Shown piece after piece: positions 1 to 7,335 of a DNA stretch of 64,000 nucleotides; position 1 is the stretch's first letter, and each line of letters starts with the position of its first letter. The notes beneath the pieces were generated by a model, which worked only from the letters and a program-made list of their open reading frames with translations, was not told where the DNA came from and searched no databases. Source of the DNA: Verrucomicrobiales bacterium. Its GTDB lineage: Bacteria; Verrucomicrobiota; Verrucomicrobiia; Limisphaerales; J093. The stretch spans positions 124,001-188,000 of the forward strand of contig JABTUJ010000011.1 of the NCBI GenBank assembly GCA_015075445.1. The letters run 5' to 3'. A program made the position numbers and the translations under genes.

Positions 1-16
1 GCAGGAATCAACCGGG

Positions 17-1204
17 CTAGCCGCCCGGAGCCGGGGAGGTGTGGCACGCTCGTTCGACGGCGTCGCGGATGGCGATCCTGAAGCGGTCCAGGCCTTCATC
101 AAACGCTGCGGCCATGGGGAGGACCGGCACGCGTGGCACGCGACGCTTGAACCGCCGGAGGAAGGAGGCGGCCTCAGCTTCGTCCATCTTGTTGGCGACG
201 ATGAGTCGCGGCCGCTGCAGGAGGCCGGGGTCGTGGAGTTCGAGTTCGTGGAGCAACTGCCGGTGGTCGTCCCACGGCGCACGCCCTTCGGTGCCGGCCA
301 TGTCGAGCACCAGCACGAGGACGGGGCAGCGGGCGATGTGACGCAGGAAGGCGTGGCCCAGGCCGACATTGCGGTGGGCCCCCTCGATCAAACCCGGAAC
401 GTCGCAGACCATGAGCCGCTGGCCGTCCGGATAGGTGACCGTGCCGACCTGGGGTCGCAGGGTCGTGAAAGGGTAGGGGGCGATCTTCGGGCGCGCTTTC
501 GAGATGGCGGCGAGCAGGGTGGACTTGCCGGCGTTCGGATACCCGACCAATCCCACGTCCGCCAGGAGGCGGAGTTCGAGCAGGAACTCGCCTTCGTCCC
601 CGGCTTCACCCGGCTGGGCAAAGCGCGGCGTCTGGTGGCGGGCGGTGGCGAAGTTGCGGTTGCCGAGGCCTCCCCGGCCGCCGCGGCAGAGCACGTAGCG
701 CTGGCCGTGGGCGGTCAGGTCTGCGGCCAGTTCGCCGCGTTTCGCGCGGGGAGGGGGCGGCGGTGCGGGTTCCTGGGCGAGGTCTACCTCGTAAGCGCGA
801 GCCCCCGCAGTGGTCCGGAAGACCAGACGTTCCTGTGCGCCCGTGGGGAGGAGGGGGCGCGCGTCGTCGTCGTCGGGTTCCGGTGCGGGCGCGGGTGAGG
901 GTGGGGGATCGAGGCGCCAGACCATGGTGCCGCACGGGACCTTGACCAGCAGAGCGGCGCCGGCGTGGCCGTCCATGCCCTTGCCCATCCCTGCCTGGCC
1001 ATTCTCGGCGAGCAGCCGGGGTTGGTAGTACTGGTTGACGAGATTGTTGAGGTCGTGGTCCGCCTCCAGGATCACGTCGCCGCCGCGCCCGCCGTTCCCG
1101 CCGCTCGGCCCGCCCTTGGGGCGGAAGGTCTCGCGCAGGAACGCCACGCAGCCGCGCCCGCCGTGTCCGGCGCGCGCGTAGATCTTCACTTCATCCACGA
1201 ACAT
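17..1204 (-). CDS. obg: Obg/CgtA family GTPase
   Basis: Essential GTPase that associates with the large ribosomal subunit and links ribosome assembly to nutrient state. The glycine-rich Obg fold is at the N-terminus (KGGPSGGNGGRGGDV), then the G domain with G1 GYPNAGKST, G3 DVPGLIEGA and G4 NKMD. I chose the ATG at 1204 because MFVDEVKIYARAGHGG is the usual family start; a longer reading to 1246 only adds a basic leader. An acidic and proline-rich insert (PEPDDDDARP, then a run of prolines) interrupts the Obg domain and is unusual. No C-terminal OCT domain is visible. It is last in an rplU-rpmA-obg operon, a widespread gene order, with 86 bases between rpmA and obg. Confidence 0.96.
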   Translation of the reverse strand: MFVDEVKIYARAGHGGRGCVAFLRETFRPKGGPSGGNGGRGGDVILEADHDLNNLVNQYYQPRLLAENGQAGMGKGMDGHAGAALLVKVPCGTMVWRLDPPPSPAPAPEPDDDDARPLLPTGAQERLVFRTTAGARAYEVDLAQEPAPPPPPRAKRGELAADLTAHGQRYVLCRGGRGGLGNRNFATARHQTPRFAQPGEAGDEGEFLLELRLLADVGLVGYPNAGKSTLLAAISKARPKIAPYPFTTLRPQVGTVTYPDGQRLMVCDVPGLIEGAHRNVGLGHAFLRHIARCPVLVLVLDMAGTEGRAPWDDHRQLLHELELHDPGLLQRPRLIVANKMDEAEAASFLRRFKRRVPRVPVLPMAAAFDEGLDRFRIAIRDAVERACHTSPAPGG

Positions 1205-1290
1205 CGGGGCGCGTCGGGAGGGGGGGCGAGCGGCTGGGGAAAGCAAAAAGGCGAGGCCGAGGGCCTCGCCCGGGTACAGGGGGGCGGTGC

Positions 1291-1560
1291 CTAGTTGGCG
1301 GCCGCCGGGGCAGGGGGCGGGGCCACGATGTTGATCCGCCGCCCGTTGCGGTCGAATTGGACCTGGCCGTCGATCAGCGCAAACAGGGACCAGTCGCGGG
1401 CGGTGCCGACGTTCTGGCCGGCCACGAACTTCGAGCCGCGTTGCCGGACGAGGATGCTGCCGGCGGTGACGAACTGGCCGCCGAATTCCTTGACGCCCAG
1501 CCGTTGTCCATGGCTGTCCCGTCCGTTGCGTGAACTGCCGCCGCCTTTCTTGTGTGCCAT
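1291..1560 (-). CDS. rpmA: 50S ribosomal protein L27
   Basis: Ribosomal protein L27, 89 residues, which sits near the peptidyl-transferase centre. The start [18 protein letters not shown] and the core [20 protein letters not shown] are diagnostic. It has the short MAHKKG N-terminus, not the cleaved extension known from Firmicutes. The C-terminus ends in an Ala/Pro-rich tail ([10 protein letters not shown]) longer than usual. It lies 8 bases downstream of rplU and is certainly cotranscribed with it. Confidence 0.98.
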   Translation of the reverse strand: MAHKKGGGSSRNGRDSHGQRLGVKEFGGQFVTAGSILVRQRGSKFVAGQNVGTARDWSLFALIDGQVQFDRNGRRINIVAPPPAPAAAN

Positions 1561-1568
1561 AGAGCCCT

Positions 1569-1880
1569 CTAGAGTTTGATTTCCTTGACCTGGACGACCG
1601 TCAGCGCCTGCCGATGGCCGATCTTCTTCCGGTAACCCTTGCGGCGTTTGAGCTTGAAGGACACGACCTTGTCGCCGCGCTTGTGTTCGAGGACATCCGC
1701 GATCACGCTGGCGCCGGCCAGGGTGGGGGTACCCACCGAGACCTGGCCGTCCTGGTTCACGAGCATGACCTGGTCAAAGGTGACCGGTTGGCCGGGCTCG
1801 AGGTTGAGCTTTTCGATGGCCACCGTGTCGCCGGGGGCTACTCGATACTGTTTACCGCCTGTTGCTAGAACTGCGTACAT
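1569..1880 (-). CDS. rplU: 50S ribosomal protein L21
   Basis: Ribosomal protein L21, about 103 residues from the ATG at 1880, which gives the canonical start [15 protein letters not shown] longer frame reaches 1913 but adds only an unconserved leader. The C-terminal signature [17 protein letters not shown] binds 23S rRNA. First gene of the rplU-rpmA-obg operon; a promoter candidate lies directly upstream at 1904-1932. Confidence 0.98.
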   Translation of the reverse strand: MYAVLATGGKQYRVAPGDTVAIEKLNLEPGQPVTFDQVMLVNQDGQVSVGTPTLAGASVIADVLEHKRGDKVVSFKLKRRKGYRKKIGHRQALTVVQVKEIKL

Positions 1881-1903
1881 ACTCGCGATGTCAAAGGGGC
1901 AGG

Positions 1904-1932
1904 ATGGAACCAAAAGTGTGAGCGGGTGTCAA
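1904..1932 (-). promoter_or_regulatory. Candidate sigma-70 promoter of rplU-rpmA-obg
   Basis: On the minus strand a perfect -35 TTGACA (1927-1932) is followed after 17 bases by TTCCAT (1904-1909), a weak -10. The predicted start would lie about 15-20 bases upstream of the rplU ATG. The -35 and spacing are good and the -10 is poor, so this is a candidate only. Confidence 0.4.
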
Positions 1933-2070
1933 TGACCGCTTTCGGGCAAATCCCGCGTCCCCGCGTCGGGGTGTGCGACACAGATCTTCGGATCGTTCGT
2001 TCTGGGCTCGATTGTGCGCCGGGGCCTAGAGAGCGAGATACCGAAAGGGTGGCGGTCCGCTGCGGTTGTT

Positions 2071-2142
2071 CTCGGTGTCCTCCGGAGCTCTGTGCTGAAC
2101 CCGGGTCCGGTTTCTTAGCACAGAGCTCAGGAGGACACCGAG
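2071..2142. repeat. Long inverted repeat (26 bp arms, one mismatch)
   Basis: The arms 2071-2096 (CTCGGTGTCCTCC then GGAGCTCTGTGCT) and 2117-2142 are reverse complements with one mismatch and a 20-base loop. They lie in a 480-base gap with no supported gene, between the divergent rplU and CHAD genes. A second perfect 9-bp hairpin is at 2190-2214 (CCGTCCCGG, 7-base loop). Neither is followed by a T tract, so neither is a typical intrinsic terminator. The arm sequence resembles dispersed GGACACCGAG-type repeats I associate with Verrucomicrobiota genomes, but a second copy is not present in this window. The rest of the gap shows nothing I can support. Confidence 0.85.
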
Positions 2143-2362
2143 GATCAGCCGACGAGGCAGCCGGGATTTTGTCTCACGCCCTCCCGCTTCCGTCCCGGGG
2201 CCGCGCCGGGACGGACTGGCGGGGTTTGATCGATTATCGTTTATAGAAGTCGATTGCATGATGGGTTTTCGCTGCGAGGGCGAGTTTAACAATCGTGTGT
2301 TTGCCGAAGCGGGAGGGTTTGTCTAAGGTCCGGGGCGTTTCCGGAACCCGACGATCACCACA

Positions 2363-3160
2363 ATGAGACCTGAACGGATGGCACGTCGCTGGCGGCGGCG
2401 ACATGGCAAGTGGCTGGCGGCCCTGCCGGAGCTGGTGCGACAGAGCTGGAGGCGCGGCGGTGCCGAGGAGATCCATGAGGCGCGGGTGACGGTGCGGCGG
2501 TTGCGGTTGTCGGCCCGGTTGGGGAAGGCGGCTTTTCCGGCGACGGTGATCGATCGTTTCCGCTCGTGGGCGGAGCGGGTGGCGCGGGCCACGAGTCCCG
2601 TGAGGGACTTGGACATTGCCATCGAATGGCTGCGGGCGGCGAAGGCCGGGCCGGCGCTGGTGAAGGAGTGTTTGAGCTGGCGGAACACCGTGTGGCGTCG
2701 GCGCCGTGCCCTGCTGGTTCCGCTGCCGCACCCCTTGTTTGCCCATTTGGCGGCCCAGGGCGGCGAGCGGAAACGATGGGCGGCTGCGCTCGCGAAGCGC
2801 TACGCGCGAACGGAGGTGCGATGCCGCGAGTATGTCCGGAACCACCTGCCGCGCTTCTTTCAACTCGCCGAGGAGGACCGGCATGAGTTCCGCCGGCGGG
2901 TGCGTCGGTGGCGTTACCTGCGCGAGCTGATGTTGCCGGCCCGGGCCATGGAGGGGGACGGGCTCTGGCGCCGCCTGCTGGCGGTGCAGGAGGCTTTGGG
3001 GGAGATCCAGAATCTGGACCTCGTGGCGAGTGCCCTGCAGCGATTCTCGCCCTCGACCGAACGGGCCGAGTTGCAGGTGTTGCTGGCGCACCAGCAGCGG
3101 TACCAACTGGAGGCCAGCCGGAAGGCGTTGGCCCGGCTGAAGCCCTGGTTGCAGGGCTAG
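2363..3160 (+). CDS. CHAD domain protein
   Basis: Conserved alpha-helical domain protein, 265 residues and very basic. The signature EEIHEARVTVRRLRLSARLGK near residue 35 and the later repeat with DRHEFRRRVRRWRYLRELM are the two histidine/arginine-rich helical bundles that define CHAD. Family members bind polyphosphate and some sit on polyphosphate granules; here the function is inferred from the domain only. No CYTH/adenylate-cyclase-like partner is fused or adjacent. Its stop and the infC stop share the palindrome CTAG at 3157-3160, so the two genes converge with a 4-base overlap. Confidence 0.85.
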   Translation: MRPERMARRWRRRHGKWLAALPELVRQSWRRGGAEEIHEARVTVRRLRLSARLGKAAFPATVIDRFRSWAERVARATSPVRDLDIAIEWLRAAKAGPALVKECLSWRNTVWRRRRALLVPLPHPLFAHLAAQGGERKRWAAALAKRYARTEVRCREYVRNHLPRFFQLAEEDRHEFRRRVRRWRYLRELMLPARAMEGDGLWRRLLAVQEALGEIQNLDLVASALQRFSPSTERAELQVLLAHQQRYQLEASRKALARLKPWLQG

Positions 3161-3837
3161 CCGGCAGGAGCCGGTTCCATGGGCGATCCCGCGCTGGGCG
3201 CTGGGGGAGCGGGGCGGTCCGTTCGCACCTCGGCCTGGGGGGGGGGCGCCGGAACGGTTTCGGGGGCGGGTTGCCGGGGGTTCCGCGCGCGTTTGGCGCG
3301 GGGCAGGGGATTGATCATGACGCCCATGCTCCGGCCGGCGAGTTTGGGTTGCTCGACGGCGAGCCCGTAGGGGGCGAGCTCCTTGATGAATCGCTCGAGG
3401 GTCTGGACACCCAGTTCCTTATGGCGCATTTCGCGGCCCCGGAACCGGAGGATCACCTTCACCTTCATCTCCTCGCAGAGGAAATCCACGGCATGATTCT
3501 GTTTGACCTCAAAGTCATGCGCGTCGATGCCGGGGCGGAGTTGGATCTCCTTCACCCGGTTCGAGTGTTGGTGCTTCTTGGACTCCTTTTCCTTCTTGGC
3601 TTGTTCGTATTGGAACTTGCCGAAGTCGACGATCCGGCAGACCGGCGGGTTGGCGGTGGCGGCCACCTCGACCAAGTCCATGCCCTGGCTGCGGGCGAGG
3701 TTGATGGCTTCGCCCAGGGAGAGGATGCCGACCTGTCGCCCGTCAGCCGTCACGACCCGCACCTCGCGGGCACGGATTTTCCCGTTGATGCGAACCGTAG
3801 GGGCCGCGGGACCGCGGGAGGAGAACGGACGACTCAA
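3157..3837 (-). CDS. infC: Translation initiation factor IF-3
   Basis: IF-3, which keeps the ribosomal subunits apart and checks initiator tRNA and start codon. The N-domain (INGKIRAREVRVV, GQVGILSLGEAINLARSQG-like), the linker helix (YEQAKKEKESKKHQ) and the C-domain (EIQLRPGIDAHDFEVK, VKVILRFRGREM) are complete. A Pro/Ala-rich tail of about 45 residues follows the C-domain. The start is TTG at 3837, 6 bases after a strong GAGGAGG Shine-Dalgarno. A competing ATG sits directly against that site and reads ATG GCT TGA, a two-codon mini-ORF overlapping the TTG. A rare start codon fits known IF-3 autoregulation. The usual rpmI-rplT partners are not downstream. Confidence 0.96.
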   Translation of the reverse strand: MSRPFSSRGPAAPTVRINGKIRAREVRVVTADGRQVGILSLGEAINLARSQGMDLVEVAATANPPVCRIVDFGKFQYEQAKKEKESKKHQHSNRVKEIQLRPGIDAHDFEVKQNHAVDFLCEEMKVKVILRFRGREMRHKELGVQTLERFIKELAPYGLAVEQPKLAGRSMGVMINPLPRAKRARNPRQPAPETVPAPPPQAEVRTDRPAPPAPSAGSPMEPAPAG

Positions 3838-3951
3838 GCCATCCTCCTCGGTGGAAGGTTATTCATTGCGCAGAACAAACGCTGAACTCCGTACGAAACA
3901 TGGCGAACATTTGTGGTTCGATTTCCGGCAATGCAAGTGAAAAGCGCCTCG

Positions 3952-5604
3952 CTAGATCATGGGCTCGCCCCCCGGGTCGGTGCCGAGCCGCGGCTTCGGC
4001 TGGTCCGGCCAGGTGAAGGAGAACAGGGCGCCGGCCCCTTCGCGCGACTGGAGTTGGACCTGGCCGCCGCGGGACTCGACGATGCGTTTGACCAGGGCGA
4101 GGCCGATGCCCGTGCCGCCCGCCTGGCGGCTGGTCGGCAGTTGCTCGAACATCTCGAAGACGAGCGAGTGATAGCGCGGGGCGATGCCCGGGCCGTTGTC
4201 GGCCACAGCGAACTCCCACGCGCCGTCCAGGCGCGTCGCGGTGAGGGTCACGAGGCCCTGGGGTTTGTCCATGAATTTGATGGCGTTCTCGAGCAGGTTC
4301 TGCAGGACGTGGCGCAGGCGCTCGGCGCCGCCGCGGACGCACGGCAGGAGCAGCGGCAGCCGGATCGTGATGTGGGGCGGGGGCGCGAGGATCGCGAGGA
4401 TGCCCGTGACGAGGCGATGGACATCGACCTCGGCCTCGGCTTCCTCCATCTGTCCCAGCCGGGTGTAGGCCAGCACGCCCTCGATCAGGTTGTGCATGTG
4501 CTGCACCCGCTGCTGCAAGAGGCTCAACAGCCGCCGCCCTTCGGGTTCGAGCCGGTCCAGGTAATCCCGCCCGAGCCATTCCGCCAGGTTGTTCACGGCG
4601 CGCAGGGGAGCCTTGAGGTCGTGGGCCACGACGTGGGCGAACTGGGCGAGTTCGCGATTGGCCATTTCCAGCTGGCAGGTCCGTTGGCCGACCCGCTTCT
4701 CCAGTTCCGCCTTGGCCTCTTCCTGCTGCCGCTTGAACCGGAGTTGCTCGGTGATGTCCTCGGACACCCCCACGAATCCGCGGAGCGCGCCGTCGGGGCC
4801 GTGCAGGCGCGAGATGCAGGTGTGGGAGAAGCGCTCGAGGGTGTGGCCGGTGTTGACGCGGAACTGGCTGCGGAACTCGTGACCGTGTTTGAGCGCGCTC
4901 TGCCACTCCGCCGTGACGCGGTCGCGGTCCTCCGGTCCGACCATCTGCCACCAGGCGCCGCGGGGTTCGCTGAGATGCTCCAGGCTGGCAATCTGCCGCC
5001 ACCGCCCGTTGGCGCGCACCAGCCGGCCTTGGGGATCGGTCTCGAAAACCCCGACCGGGGCATGGAGTTCGACGACTTGCAGCACGGCCTCCGATTCACG
5101 GTGAGGTGGGGTCGCGTCGCGGGGGGGTCGCGGGCAGACACAGACGGCCACCCAGCGGCTGCCGGGTCCCCCGGCCGGCTGCCGGCAAACCTGGGCTTCC
5201 ATCGTGACGAAGCGCCCGGCGCGGCTGCGCCAGGTCCAGTGCGTCGGCTCCCAGCCAGCCGGGAGGTCGGCGGCCTTGAGCCGAGCCTGCCAGCGAGGGA
5301 GTTCCTCCGGGGCCACGACATCCTCCAGCCGCAGGGGCGGTGCGTCGGCGGAGGCGTAGTCCAGGCCCTCGCGCCAGCTCGGGTTCGCGTACAGAACCTG
5401 GCCTTCGACATCGAAGACCGCGATCCAGTCGCTACAGCGGTCGAGGAGCGCGGTGTTCGGCGCCCACACGGAGAGCTTCCGGCGGATGCCCGCCGGCGAG
5501 GCCGCCGCGCGCGTCGCCACCGTGGCGGGGTTGGCGGGGGGAACCGGGCGTTTCTGCGTCCCCGGGCGGGTGGTGGTTCTTGGTGCGTGCAACGGAGCCA
5601 GCAT
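3952..5604 (-). CDS. Cytoplasmic PAS-PAS sensor histidine kinase
   Basis: Sensor kinase of 550 residues with no membrane segment. Two PAS modules are visible (around residues 50-160, CSDWIAVFDVEGQVLYAN, and 175-300, PVGVFETDPQGRLVRANGRW ending GFVGVSEDITEQ). A coiled-coil linker follows, then HisKA with phosphoacceptor FAHVVAHDLKAPLRAV. The ATPase domain has N box LLENAIKF, G1 DNGPGIA and G2 GGTGIGLALVK. HDLKAPLRAV is the phytochrome/cyanobacterial-like kinase subtype. No response regulator is adjacent on the same strand; the divergent signalling operon at 5881 onward is the nearest candidate partner. The ligand is unknown. Confidence 0.92.
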   Translation of the reverse strand: MLAPLHAPRTTTRPGTQKRPVPPANPATVATRAAASPAGIRRKLSVWAPNTALLDRCSDWIAVFDVEGQVLYANPSWREGLDYASADAPPLRLEDVVAPEELPRWQARLKAADLPAGWEPTHWTWRSRAGRFVTMEAQVCRQPAGGPGSRWVAVCVCPRPPRDATPPHRESEAVLQVVELHAPVGVFETDPQGRLVRANGRWRQIASLEHLSEPRGAWWQMVGPEDRDRVTAEWQSALKHGHEFRSQFRVNTGHTLERFSHTCISRLHGPDGALRGFVGVSEDITEQLRFKRQQEEAKAELEKRVGQRTCQLEMANRELAQFAHVVAHDLKAPLRAVNNLAEWLGRDYLDRLEPEGRRLLSLLQQRVQHMHNLIEGVLAYTRLGQMEEAEAEVDVHRLVTGILAILAPPPHITIRLPLLLPCVRGGAERLRHVLQNLLENAIKFMDKPQGLVTLTATRLDGAWEFAVADNGPGIAPRYHSLVFEMFEQLPTSRQAGGTGIGLALVKRIVESRGGQVQLQSREGAGALFSFTWPDQPKPRLGTDPGGEPMI

Positions 5605-5880
5605 GTGTGAGGGACCCGGCTGCGCGGATGGACGACCCGGTCCATCGCTTCCCCGCCACCGTCCGGATCCCGTGGGGCAGGCGGGGCACCGGCGGATCCG
5701 GGCGCCCGCGCCGCCCGTGGCGTGCGTTTGTTATGGCGCGGTCTGGCGGCCGAAGCAACAAGTATCCGGTACGTGGTGATGACTAAGCGGGGCGACGGAC
5801 CCCCCACCAGTCACAACGCTATTGCGCGAATGGACGGGGCGAGGTCTTCTGATGGAAGCACTGCCTATCAATTACTTGGC

Positions 5881-7329
5881 ATGACCAACCCGGCGACATC
5901 CGATTCGGCCTTGTTCGAGAATCGGGAGATCATGATCACCTGCCGCAACAGCCAGGGTGCGGAGGTGCGCTCCACTCCGGTCTACGTCACCCGGTACACC
6001 GCCCAGCTTGAGGTGTACAACCCGCACAGCATCCTGCAACTCTCCGAGGTGCTGGGGGACTTCCGCATCACGGTGGGCGAGGTCTGCAAGTACTCCGGCC
6101 GGGCGACGGTGAGCAACCTGGTCAACGCCGGGATTCTGTTGCTGGTCGAGGTCACGCTCGAGGACACCTCCTGGCTGGATGTCGATATCTTCTCGCCGAT
6201 CGCGCAGCCCGGTCGGCTGCGCGAGGAACTCGGGGCCACGATTCAGCGCTGCCGCAAGATGCAGGCCATCACCCCCGAGTTCAAAGTGGCGGTGGCGGAC
6301 TTTCAGTTGTTGCTGGCCGAGCTGCGGCGCTGGCTGGACCAGGTCGAGCTGGGCGTGCGGTCCGAGCCCACCGGCCTGCGTCGGGACATGGAGCGGCAGG
6401 TGCTGGGGGACCTTGAGGGCCAGATCCTGCCGGAGATCGACGAGTGGGCGGCGCGTTTTGACGCGGCGGCCGAGGCGGTGGACGAGCACCTGCGGCCGGC
6501 GTGCCGGGCCTATGCCCGCCGCCAGATCCATCCCTTGGTTCTGTACTCCCCCTTTGTGTTTCGGACCTTCCGCAAGCCGCTCGGCTACGCGGGAGATTAC
6601 GAGATGGTCAACATGATCCTGGGCGACCCCCTCGAGGGGGCGACGCTGTTCGCCAAGATGGTGAACGTGGTGTTCCTCCGCAATCCGCCTGCCCAGGCCC
6701 ACCGCAATCGCATCCGCTATCTCCAGGCGCGGCTCGAGGAGGAGACCCGGCGGGTGGCGGCCCTCGGCCGGCGCCTGCGCGTGCTGAATCTGGGCTGCGG
6801 TCCGGCTCGGGAGGTTCAGTTGTTCCTCGCCGAGCAGGACGTGTCCGACCTGGCTGATTTCACCCTCCTCGATTTCAACGCCGAGACGCTCGAATTTGTC
6901 GAACAGACCCTCCGCAAGTACCGTGAACAGCACAATCGGAAGGCCGGGCTGCAGTTCGCTGAGAAGTCCATCAACCAGCTACTCAAGGAGGCCATCCGGC
7001 CGGTGGCCGCGCCGCCGGGCGAGCAGTATGACTTTGTGTACTGCGCCGGGCTCTTTGACTACGTCTCGGATCGTGTCTGCCGCCGGCTCACCGAGCTGTT
7101 CTACCACTGGCTGGCTCCCGGGGGCTCGCTGCTCGTGAGCAACGTGGATGCCGCCAAGCCCTTCCGGCACTCGATGGATTACATCCTGGAGTGGCACCTC
7201 ATCTGCCGCAACCGGGAGCAGATGAAAAGTCTGGTTCCCAACGGCGCGTCGCCGGACCAGTGGCGGATCACGGCCGACCCGACGCAGGTGAATCTTTTCC
7301 TGGAGGTCATGAGGCCCTTGCCGGCTTGA
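5881..7329 (+). CDS. PhcB-like SAM-dependent methyltransferase with PilZ-like N-domain
   Basis: About 482 residues. The N-terminal 90 residues (VYVTRYTAQLEVYNPHSILQ, then GRATVSNLVNAGILLLVEVT) resemble a PilZ-type barrel, followed by a helical region. A class I methyltransferase core begins at LRVLNLGCGPAREVQLF, with YDFVYCAGLFDYVSD as the later motif. This layout is that of PhcB-family proteins; in Ralstonia PhcB makes the methyl ester of a 3-hydroxy fatty acid used as a quorum signal. The assignment rests on remembered family sequence and gene order; the product here is inference. The start is uncertain: in-frame GTG 5722, ATG 5779 and ATG 5830 lie upstream, all without a clear ribosome site. 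It is 6 bases from the next gene. Confidence 0.8.
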   Translation: MTNPATSDSALFENREIMITCRNSQGAEVRSTPVYVTRYTAQLEVYNPHSILQLSEVLGDFRITVGEVCKYSGRATVSNLVNAGILLLVEVTLEDTSWLDVDIFSPIAQPGRLREELGATIQRCRKMQAITPEFKVAVADFQLLLAELRRWLDQVELGVRSEPTGLRRDMERQVLGDLEGQILPEIDEWAARFDAAAEAVDEHLRPACRAYARRQIHPLVLYSPFVFRTFRKPLGYAGDYEMVNMILGDPLEGATLFAKMVNVVFLRNPPAQAHRNRIRYLQARLEEETRRVAALGRRLRVLNLGCGPAREVQLFLAEQDVSDLADFTLLDFNAETLEFVEQTLRKYREQHNRKAGLQFAEKSINQLLKEAIRPVAAPPGEQYDFVYCAGLFDYVSDRVCRRLTELFYHWLAPGGSLLVSNVDAAKPFRHSMDYILEWHLICRNREQMKSLVPNGASPDQWRITADPTQVNLFLEVMRPLPA

Positions 7330-7335
7330 ACCCGT

